Shown here: in pieces, positions 13,346-24,700 of the stretch
Numbering within the stretch: the stretch's first letter is position 1
Layout of the letters: the number at the start of each line of letters is the position of its first letter
Source of the DNA: Lamellibrachia satsuma
Taxonomy: Eukaryota > Annelida > Polychaeta > Sabellida > Siboglinidae
Assembly: GCA_033239005.1 (NCBI GenBank)
Contig: BSQZ01000006.1
Coordinates: forward strand, 3,843,501-3,907,500
Direction: 5' to 3'
DNA length: 64,000 nt
Made by a program: the position numbers and the translations under genes
The notes under the pieces: model-generated
What the model was told of the DNA's origin: nothing
What the model saw: only the letters and a program-made list of their open reading frames with translations
Database searches by the model: none

Positions 13346-13449
13346 GCACACATACATTACTACTGATTACCCTATTCAAAACAATCAATGACAATTACAC
13401 TGGTACTTGTAATTAATTACAAATTACGCAATTACAATTGAACCCAGCA

Positions 13450-13730
13450 CTGCCACACACACTCCACACACACATACCACACACACTCCACACTGACACA
13501 CACCATACACACTCTACGCACAAATACCACAAACACACTGCATGCACGCATACTGACATACACCACACACACACTGACACACACCATGCATACTGCATGC
13601 ACACACACACCTCCCCTACACACAACCCTGCCCACCCACACCACACAACCCTGCCTCACACAATCCTCTCCCCACCCTCCCACACCCACCCGCAATCACA
13701 CACCACACCACACCACACCACCACACCACA

Positions 13731-13774
<44 letters not shown>

Positions 13775-13785
13775 CACACACCCTG
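13450..13785. repeat. CA-rich simple sequence with (ACGC)n core
   Basis: Degenerate ACACACC repeats, a pure (ACGC)n tract at about 13,731-13,763 and (AC)n to 13,782. All reading frames across it are low complexity (THTHT / VCVCV). Confidence 0.92.
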
Positions 13786-14650
13786 CACCTATTCCACAAT
13801 CTACAAATATCATATACAGTACAGTACTGTTTCATTTTTACACATCTCCACTTGAACATTTTTATTTCAGACTCACTTCGAAAAAATCGAACCTATTCAC
13901 TCGACATACAAATCACAATAAATGTTTCTTCCATGTACAAGTTGAGGAGGATTCTTACAAATATAGCTTCTTCCCAAGAACAATTCCGCAATGGAACTAT
14001 TCACATGACTGAGTGAAGCGCTGAAGCTTCAGTACAACAAGTCAATGACCTCAGTGAATGGCCCATTTCAGCGTCAATACATAGAGTTGTTCTGTCATAG
14101 AATACTCCTAAAGCACACAAATGTTCACATTTAATTATGAGTAAGCAGGAGAATTGCATCTTACAAGTCATTGTCAAAAAATTAAAATCCAAGTCCCATC
14201 ACATCATCAAGTTCCATCACATCATCAAGTTCCATCACATCATCAAGTCCTATTATACAAGCCGTGAAACAGGCCGACACCAAAGTTGACCAATCAGCCA
14301 CACAAGCCGTTGCTTGGCGTCCCATACAAGAGATGTCTGAACACTTGGCCTGGATGTCTTACACACAGCGAGTCAATATTATGTTTGACATGGCACAAGC
14401 TTAGCATATCATATCACTGTTTGTACAGCAAATAACACAGGTTATTTCCTGAGTGGCAACTGACAACCTGAATACAACCACTGACAGAGACCAAACCATT
14501 TTGATAATTTGTCTACTACTTGCACCAAACTGATTAAAATATTAACAATTGTTAAAAAAGTTGTTTAGAGTGACCATTAAATCTCACAGAGGGTGGAACT
14601 TATTTGAAAACTCAACCCAAGCCTGAAAATATATTTTGGCCACCAACATG
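13786..14650. other. 3' flank of the Kelch gene; no gene recognised
   Basis: Contains a 19-20-bp triplication (CATCACATCATCAAGTTC) at about 14,197-14,250. Part of it may be 3' UTR of the minus-strand Kelch gene. I found no strong AATAAA signal on the minus strand close to the stop. Confidence 0.4.
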
Positions 14651-15705
14651 TTAAAAAAATACACGTGGTCCGTTAAAAATAATGAACATTTTACAGTAAA
14701 ACATGGAGAGAGAATGAGAAAACGAGGCAAACACAAAAGTGTAGGTCCAAGAAAGCAAAACAACTTGCTGACCAGCGACCACGGTCAGTCGTGTATGTGA
14801 ACTGTGTCCTGATGGGTAGTCCGATTGTCTGGTCAGACACCAGAGAGGATCACACTCGTCTGTCACAGGATCATAGTGCTCAATTGCTGCCGAGTCCACC
14901 TTGCCACCACCACCACGCCCTGACACCAGCATGCCGCCCTGCCACACGACAGCTGGGGCATTGCCGTGTTCCTGGTGCAGCTGACTCAGCCCTGTCCAGC
15001 TGTCCAAGGCTGGGTCATACCGGTGACATGACCGCCAACCACCTCCCACCAGATAGATAAACCTGTTTATGGAGACAGCCGCACCAAGGTCACATGCCTT
15101 AGGCATGGCCGCCAGGGTGAGCAACTTGCCTGACACGGTGTCGTAGGCCTGTGTGCAAGACAATGTCATATTGTCTGCATCACGGCCACTGAACACAAAC
15201 ACCCTGTGGCCGTAACTGATGACCGAAGGGGAGTTCAATCGCTGTGGCATGTCAGGTAGAGACAACCACTGACGCTGCTTCAGGTCAAACCGCTCTACAG
15301 ATGCAGTCACCCTGTTACTGACATTGCTCCCACCCACTACATACACGTAGTCTCCATGGAGGACACTGCGGTGAAAGTAGCGTGGAGTAATCAGTGACGG
15401 CATCTGGGTCCTTGTCGTGTTGACCAGGTCCAGCAGCCAGCAGTCACCCTGCGCCACATCACCCTTCTCCCCGCCTGTCAGCAGCAGCTGGTCACTGGCC
15501 AGCTGACACACATCATACAACCTGTCGACTGACTGTGGTAGCTGTGTCAACAGCTGCCAACACTTGGACTCCTCAGCCCAATAGTGGCACAGTTTTTGGT
15601 CCTCATCCCCGTCTCCACCCTTTTTGTTCGTTATTCCCCCTACCACCAGGAGGCGCTGCTTGGGGCGGGAGTTCAGGCGAGCCAGGTGGACCTTGCTAGA
15701 GGAGG
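14651..15705 (-). CDS. Kelch/coiled-coil gene, exon 7 (Kelch propeller, terminal)
   Basis: The acceptor CTTCTGCTGCAG at 15,706-15,717 is followed by an open frame to the stop near 14,651. It begins SSSKVHLARLNSRPKQRLL and then runs through six Kelch blades, for example VYVVGGSNVSNRVTASVERF and IYLVGGGWRSCHRYDPALDS. The last 30 or so residues (SWTYTFVFASFSHSLSMF onward) are hydrophobic and unlike a Kelch blade, so the true C-terminus could lie earlier through an unseen splice. Confidence 0.85.
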
Positions 15706-18700
15706 CTGCAGCAGAAGATGTGAATTATGATTAAAATAAATACACATTAAGCATCAGTTGAGGACTGTACAACATTAGATGAGAGAGAACAGACAGGAAC
15801 CCGCAGATGCACAACATCAATGCATAAAAACTGGGAATAAACGTTAAATCATGTGTTCTCTCCTGGCTGGAATACCTCATCATGTGGTGATAACACAAAT
15901 TCATTATTATTCTTTAATTTTCATGCGGCATTTCTCAAGGAATAACAACCATAGTTCCAGTTAAGTCAAATGAATAATCCTCATCAAAGAATGTTGGCTC
16001 AGCATGTTGAGGTGCTTTGCTATAAATATAATTACCTTTCATTAGGGTTGTTTATTTATCAAAAGTGGAAACTGTGTGCCTGCTTAGAAAAACATACCTT
16101 TTATTTCTTTAAACTTTTTTGAAGGCTTGCCATTTTTAAACTCAAACTTTTTTGACATGCTACAATTTAGTATCATTATTAACATAAAAGCTAATTTTAC
16201 AGAACCTTTGATAACAATCCTCAAAAAAAAAAATTATTTTGTATGTCCAAAAACATCCCAATATCACATGTCATGTCACTCATAAATTCACACCTGTTCT
16301 TGAAAACCCACATTTTCATGCATAATTATATTAAAATTTGCTATATAGTATAACACAAGAAAGTGTAAATTTTGTGTCTTAATACCAATTAATCATAACA
16401 ATAAAACTGTACCTTCTTTTTTCACTGTCTGCTTCAGTTGAGAGACTTCCTCTGAAATACACACAATGTCTATATCAGGATTCGTATTTCAACAACTTTG
16501 AACACTCACACTCTATTTTCCCAATTTAATATTCTTGATATTTGACCCCAATGCTCATTGTTTGGGCAAAAGTAGAACATCTTTTTAATGTTTCAAAATA
16601 GAATAATTTATAATAAATAATATCCTAGTCCAGTGTATGGCATGAGTCCTGCATGGTTTTAATAACCCCTTTTGTTTGATTCAAACTGGCAAAGACATGG
16701 TATCAGTAATTGTACAATTAATCAGTTGTTTTCCTTCATCAGTGCATTGATGCTTTAGCAACGACCTCATTTTGGACCAAACCACACATTAATTTTGTAT
16801 TCCCCCCTGGGGAGCGTGGGTTACTTGTGTTCTCGAGAAGAATCAAGTTTTTCTGTGGGGCAGGACGTTTTCAACATGATCTTGTCATGAAATAGTATCT
16901 TCAAAATCGTCTTGATATTTATTGTTATTTCACTCCTGTTAAGGTCACATGTGGCTAAATTTGTTTAAGGTGGCCGATTACCTTGAAATCAACATAACTG
17001 CACATCATAGTAAATACAAACGATGCATGCTTTTTGTAAAAGAACGTTAATTTATAACGGAAGTTAACATACTGCCAGTGGAGCCCCCTGATGGGCAATG
17101 TGTGTTGTAAATTCTTTGCAGACATTTTTTTGGGGAACTCATGTGATCTTAAGATAGCCAACCCTTATTTTTTGTCAGGCATTTCATTGGTTTTTCTGTG
17201 TATAAAACAATAAATTAACATTTCAGCCAACCTTTTCTAAAATTACATTACACCTTGTGGGTAAAATTTGGCTTTTGAGTTTTGTTAATCTTGCTGCTGT
17301 TACTATGTCAGATATTTAAAAATTTGGGCTGGGAACCCCCAACTTTTTTTTACTTTTATAGAGATAAATAACAAACAAACATTTTGGCCAAGATTTACTG
17401 AAGTGGTGTTACTCCTTGTGGGTCAAATATTGAACACTGTAAAAATTTAGCTAAAAATGTGGTTTTACAGCGACTTAATAAAACACATAAAATAATTAAT
17501 TTTACAATTTTTTATGCTAGTTTGATATATTCTGCTTTATATACTATGAACATATCAAATTGCAATATTCCTTAAATTAATATTTGAAAAGTAAATAAAT
17601 CTCTTGTTATGGTTATCATCAGAGTAGGGTATTTTGTTCATTTTGCAGGTGACGTAGCTGTTACTATGTCAGATATTAAAACAATTGCATGGGATGCCCA
17701 AGTTTGTTTGTCTTTTGGGGTTTTTTAGGGTCTAATGGATTTCAAACAACCTTTAAAATTTAAAGTTTAATTACTTTTATTTCTGGGTAATTGGCTACCT
17801 TAATTAAAGTAGATGCATCAGAGTCTGTGTACCTTTGTCCTATCTTATCCTATAGGACAAGGGTACCAAGAATCATGCTTGTCCAATCCTATCCTATCCT
17901 TTGTGGGGCACGGCGTTCAAGGTGGTAGGGCATTGGTCCTTCAGTCGAGGAGACCAGGTTCAAAACCACCTACCAAGGTACTGCCAGGATTGGGTTCAAT
18001 TACAATAGTCAATTACAAATACATAGCACCATAAACATTCAATTACAATAGTCAATTACAAGTACATGGCACCATATACATTCAATTACAATTGCAACAC
18101 TTCAAAAGAATACATTACAATCAGTTTAAAAAAGTCAATTACAGTGCTTAAAGGTCAATTGCAATGCTACAAAGTGTCAACTGCAATAGTTATTCGTTCG
18201 TTATACTTCTCTGACAATTTCTGAGAATAGTCATGTTCAACGTGATGTGATTATTGTTGTTATTGTGAATAATAAAGTCCAACATCTGGCAGACACCACG
18301 TGCGATTCATCATCATACTTTGGTCAGATTTAAGAATAATATTTATAAAAACTGACATATCAGAATTCCTTCTTCATCAGTATCAATAAACCTATGCAAA
18401 TGTTTACTTTCCCATTGACTTGTAGAATCATGATCATCAATATTAATATCAGATTTTGGAATGGTTCGGATAATATACAAATTTTAGCTCTTCAATACAT
18501 TATCCACTATCTCATCCATATTATATAATTTGATAAAAAACAAATGTGTTTAAGATAATTCAACAAACAAAAATATGGACAAAATCATTCTAGTCACCTT
18601 GCATGAGCAGATGTGTGCGCTTTGTTATAAATATGACTTTAACTTTTTTATTAATTTTGTCTATCAAAAGTGTAAACTGTGTGGCTGCTTAGAAAAACAT

Positions 18701-21700
18701 ACCTTGTGTTTCTTTCAATTCTTTTTGCAAACTTGCATTTTTCAAGGCAAGAAGTCTCATGTATTCTGAAACAAATGTAGTTTACACATTAGCATTTTTC
18801 ATAATCATGTCATAAAATGGAATCATCAAAATAAAAAAGTCTATATCTGTTGTTATCTGACTTATATTCCTAGGCCATACGTGACTAAATTACGTTCCAC
18901 TGGAGTACATGCACCAAACTATCGATACCTTTGTCCACATAAAATTGTCCTATCCACTGAAGTATGTGTTAACAATACTCTTCAATGCCCACAAACACTG
19001 TCATGCCTTGCCACATGAAGGTCACACCTTGCCCACTGCCATGTCAGGCTCATGTGAATGAACTACTAATTTATTCCACCTGATATAGTCCCATTTCACC
19101 CACTTAAAATAGCAGATTAGCCACTTCATGGTAACTAGTGTGATAAACCTTCACATTCATGCATATGTCCTGGTGCATTTAATGCAGTCAATTTCCTATC
19201 TCAAACACCAAAGCATGACACTGGAATTTAGAAAATAAGTGAACATTTTGCACAGACATGATGAGCAAGCACGTGACAGATACATATCCATATAACATCT
19301 CGTGGTAACTGCTTCATAATTATAATTAAGACCTTGGTACAGTAATAAGTAAGCATATTGCTAAGTTTACAAAATGAGTAAAACTTGTACATGTTTTAGA
19401 CAAAAACACAACTCTAAATACGTACTTATAATGAATTGTTTTATGTTATGCCTTTTTGCTATTGGTAGATGAAGTACATTTGAGATATGTAACATGATAC
19501 TGTGCAGTTTGTAAGACAATCCCTGTTTTTTAGCTTTTTTAACTGATTTCACCTAAGTGAATATTATTGTTCTGCCTGGCAACATGACTGTGTTTTTACT
19601 TATTTCTTGTGACAGATGAGAAGAGATAATGTGGGCATTGCTTTTTTTGTCATACAATTGAACACATTGAATTACCAATCAATCTTCTAATTTAAGTATT
19701 CCATACATTTTTACATATGTATATGTGCAATGAATTTGCTTTTGTGTATCATATGAACTGCTTTATTTTGGAGTTTAAATAGTCTAGCATTATTGGCTGC
19801 ATTTCCATGGATATTACTGTACCATGCATGTAGGCCATATGACAGGTGAGGTTGAATTAAGACATTATACATTTGTTTTAATGTGCTAGATTGTACAATG
19901 GTTTTATTTTATTTTAAATTCTAATATTTGTGAATTTTTTCATTTGTATTATTTCTCCAGTTTAGGTTTTTATCTATCCAGATAGCTAGAAAATTTAAGT
20001 ACTCAACATTTTTAACTTTATTACCATATAGCACAATGTCAACTTGATTGCGTACTTGACTTTGGGTGTTTTGAAATAACATGGATCTGGTTTTACCTAT
20101 ATAAAGCAAAATGTTTTTGGTTTTCATCCATGGAGATGTCTTTAACAGTTCAATATTTACATCACTTGTGAGACAAATGAGGTATTTGTTTTTGAAGAGT
20201 AGACTTGTATCATTTGCAAATAGGATGCAATTTGCCTTATTTGATGATAATGGCATGTCATTTATATAAATAAAAAATAATAATGAATTTGTAATAATAA
20301 TTTATAATAATGGATCCCTGTGGGATTCATATTACTTTTTTGATATTCAGATAATTTATCTCTATTAATAACAAACTGTTTTCAGTGTCCAAGATAGCTT
20401 TTAAATATTTTGTGTGGGATCCCTCTAATTGCATAGCATAATTTTTCAAGTAGGATATTGTGATCTAAAGAGTCGAAAGCTTTACTTAGATAAATGAATA
20501 CAGCAAGTGTATGCTTTTTGTTATTTAATGCATTTACAATGCTGTCAATCAGTTCCAGAGTTACATGTTAAGTTGAACATTGTTTATGAAAACCATATTG
20601 GAATGCAAATAGTATTTTGTAAGAAAACTATAGTGATGATTACAAATCACAGTGAACATAGTAAAGAGATAGGCATGTGGTTTGTGAACAAACTGGCATC
20701 ACCTGATTTCAAAAGTAGCATGACTTTGGCAATGTTTAGGTTATTGAGGAATATACTAGATCATATCATGGAATTTTAAATTTCAGCCATGGGCAAAGCA
20801 ATACTTTTCACACACTGTTTAATCAATTTTGTTGTTATGTTTTTTATTTCACTTTTTAGTGATGTCAATTAACTCCATGCAAGTAGTTTCTTCCGTGACA
20901 ATACTGTTCAGCAACTGACTATGCAAGTAATCTTTATACCTATTTGAAGAGTTTATTTGTAGTATGTCATGTCCATGTTTATGCTGACAAAGATCACGTT
21001 ATGTCAAATAGCATAATTTCAATGCAATATGTCATGTCCTGAAACGTATGGCCAATATTTGCAGTGCTTGTTAAATGAGTTGCCTATTTCTGTTGGATCA
21101 TCAATTCTTGGTTGTCGATTTGAAATGATGAGGGTAACTCTTGCTTGGCCTGGAGATGAAGTATGTTGTTAATGCTAGACCATGGTTTTTATGCCATTTT
21201 ATAATTCATCTTTCATTCAATATTGGGCCTTTGCATCACATATTACTCTATTTAGTGTTTCTGTATTGTTTATATTGGTTGTCAATATTATGAACATTTT
21301 GAGACCGTTTTGAGGGAATGTGATTTTTCACGTAGATGATCATGAGTATGTATTAACTTTAATATAGCTTGTGTACAATCTAGCACATTAAAACAAATGT
21401 ATAATGCCTTAATTCAACCTCACCTGTCATATGGCCTACATGCATGGTACAGTAATATCCATGGAAATGCAGCCAATAATGCTAGACTATTTAAACTCCA
21501 AAATAAAGCAGTTCATATGATACACAAAAGCAAATTCACAGTAGCTCAGTGGTTAGAACATGGCACTCTCAATTGAGAGAACCTGGGTTCAAATCCTCTT
21601 GCTGCCGTTTCGAAACTTGAGGAATACTGTTCACTCCACATTGCCTCAGTTCACTATAAATGAGTACCTGTCTATAAACAGTTGTATAAATGAATACCTG

Positions 21701-24700
21701 GCTGTAGTCAGTTCACTCAGCTGTATAAATGAGTACCTGGCTATAGACAGTTCCATCAGCTGTATAAATGAGTACCTGGCTATAGACAGTGGGTGAAGTA
21801 AAAAGCGCTTCGATCTCACGAGATAGTTAACATTTCTCTGGTTGGCTGAGTCGTGACAGCTATAAATCTGTTCCCCGAGCCAGCACTTAAACCCAGTTTC
21901 CTTAGTGCAAGCAAATCACAGTTCACATTCCCTCTGGGTACAATGCCAGTTGACCAAGCTTCTATCAGGGCTAGCGAGTTTCAAGCCCAGGTTTCCACAG
22001 GAGAGTCTCGTCATTCAGGGAGTCCAGTGCAGCACAACTAGGCACTTAGGGCAAAACACCACAGACCTGGTTGAAATGTTTGACTTGAAATTGGTTATAT
22101 TGCCGTATCTATACATATAGCATTTTTTATTGCTTAACTGACCTAGAGCTTTCTTATTCCGATCAAGTCTCACCATCCGCATTGTTAGGGAAGCTTACAA
22201 ACAAGAATTCAAAGGACAGCGGAAGAGAGGAAAACCACTGAAGAGGTGGAGTGACCACATCAGGAATGACATTGTGACTTACCGAGCAACGAATGCCTCT
22301 TTCTCGGCCGCTTCCTTTGTGTCTGCAAGCTCCCTCATCCGGAGACCCATCCTCTCTCGCTCTCTCTGCAGCTGCTGCTCTTCGTCTGTTCTCCGCCGAG
22401 ACGTCTCCTGGAGTCTGCTCTCCAACTCCAGGGAAATAGCCGAAGGTCACTCAATCTGTCACTGTCACCCCTTCGGATCCATGTTAGGGAAACCAAGGGA
22501 TTTGGAAATGTGGCCAGTGGCATTATGCATGCAATTAAGTTGTACCTTATATTGCTCAGGTTTTGGTAAAGAACATTTTTAGGGATCAGGGGACTGGAAC
22601 ATGTGGGGTCCTCCCCAATAAATTACCATTACAGACAAAACCATCCCTTGAGTATTTGATATCCTTCGTTTATACAATGGGCGTGTTAAAAATAACTATT
22701 TTCTGCAGGAAATTATGACCTATCAAAGTATTACTGATTCTGCTCCAGAAAAGAAATTCTGAGTAGTTGATAATTAAGTTAGGAAACTTATTCTGCACCA
22801 AAAATAACATTAAGAAACACAGATGGAAGAATTACAAATTTCCACCGCAGTAATTTCTTAAGATTTAATTTTGCAAAATTACTGTATTTAATTTAATTAC
22901 AGATAATAGCATCAATACTGGACCTAAGACAGCCAAGAAGAAACATCACCGTGAAGTTGTGAACATGACTTAGTGAAAAAGTAAGCACTTTTCGTTCTCG
23001 AGAGCGTGTTGTTTCTGCCACTCCTCTGCCCGCAACGCCTGGAGACTCTTCACCAACTCTCGCTCCTTCTCGTCCAACGACAGCGTGTAGTTCTCACATT
23101 TCAGCTTCAGTGTCTCCACCTGGCAAGTCAACTCTGAAACAACACAATTACAAAATTGTCGACAACAATTGTGAATGTACTGACATGGCTGGTAATCCTT
23201 TACTGACTGGACATGTATTATTATGGCTTTATAACTTAATTCTTACCTCATTTTATTCCATCACACCACATCTTTTGAGGTACACAAAGGACGGATATTA
23301 TTATCAAATATTGCATTTTACGACATCTTTTCTAGTCCATATAGCACTGCAAAATGCACCAGCCTCCGTTGTTATTGCTCATATGATAATACATACCAGT
23401 AGTTTATACAATATAGTATGATATTAGGATAAAGACTTTGCACCCTAAAAGTGCACATCTACCACCTGTCACGCTCTAGTTAACTGACCTTCCACCTGGT
23501 TGCGCTGGCGGTCACGTTCTCGTTCCAACTCGCCGCGGTCTTTGAGCATGTCCATCTTGAGTGTGGCCATCTCGACCTTGCTGCGATGAGTGACCCCATC
23601 CGCTCGACTCTTCAGCTTCACGGCTTCTTTCTCGAGCTCATGCACACGCGTTGTCCAGCACATCTGCTCATCGGCAGAAGATGCCAGCTCCCTCAGCAGG
23701 CTTTCCACCTGAAGCTTCAGTGACTTTCGTTCCGTCTGCGTGGAAAAATATAGTAAAGCCTTTGAAAGGATATCTCCAGCTGGTAGATCAAAAATGATAG
23801 TCACTGACTCTACCAAATGTTTCTACATTGGTAATTAACTAATTAACCATAAAGTACCCAATGGGTGGGCATCACTTAAAGGTGCAGTCTTCAATTTAAT
23901 TTTTTGCTCATCTCATTTCATCTAGTTTCAAACAAATCGAATCACCTGATATCGACCATGATATGCTAGATCATTTGTGCAAATTTGTTAGATAGTTTTG
24001 ATGAAATCATCGAACAAACTAGTAAATTAGTTTTGGTCTGACTGAACAAAAAAGGGGAAGTGGCGAATGCACATGTTTGCTCGAGGTCATTCACTTTCGC
24101 TTTCAAAGTCGATTCTTTCAATATTTTATTACACTAGTTACTTACACACACTACAGATCTGAACATCAAAGAATCTGATTTGTGATGGGGTTAAATAAGT
24201 TGAGGAGGCAGCTTACAAAATAACAATTTATCGAACATGGTCCATTTTATGCAGGCTAAATTAACTATTATTTTACATAAGGAATACCACACTGACACAG
24301 AGAAGACAGTGGGTTAGTTGAGCCACCCATGTTTCCCAGGAAACTACAGCAGTAACAGTTACATGGTACCACCCCGTGATTGAACATGCTATTAGACCAC
24401 GACTGTACAATAAGTATCATTTGTCACAATGATCAGAAAATGTGAGTTAAACGTATGTTTTTCGAGACTATAAATTGCATGAACATCAATTTCCAATTAA
24501 ATGTAACTAGCATGATAATTCTACATAACAAAGTCATACAGACTTAGGTTAATTAAACATTGTTAATTAGCAAAGAATACCTCACACTATAAACTGCAAA
24601 TTAAATGCAACGCATACGACAGTTGCTAGAGCCGAGGCTACTGATGGAGATGCTTTAGCTTCTCGTGGGGTACAGGATGCTATGCCAGCAGCCCCCATAG

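Larger units (their letters stand above)
11372..13447. mobile_element. Inverted-repeat-bounded non-autonomous element (MITE family B) with internal satellite
   Basis: The left end reads CAGGGTTTGGCTCAATTACA. The reverse complement of the right end (13,424-13,447) reads CAGTGCTGGGTTCAATTGTA, about 15 of 21 matching. Both ends lead into AATTACAA-rich sub-terminal sequence. A second copy of the left end sits at about 12,897 (CAGGGCTGGGTTCAGCTACA) and a third at 17,979-18,190. The interior is filled by a 43-bp minisatellite and an RTE-like LINE fragment, so the region may be one nested element or two overlapping copies. Confidence 0.6.

Noticed and set aside
13413..14016. His/Thr and Val/Cys-rich frames
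   Set aside because: Translations of CA/CG-rich microsatellite DNA.
21540..21612. Functional tRNA at 21.54 kb
   Set aside because: A and B boxes are present, but the acceptor arms do not pair and the sequence continues into a repetitive SINE-type body.
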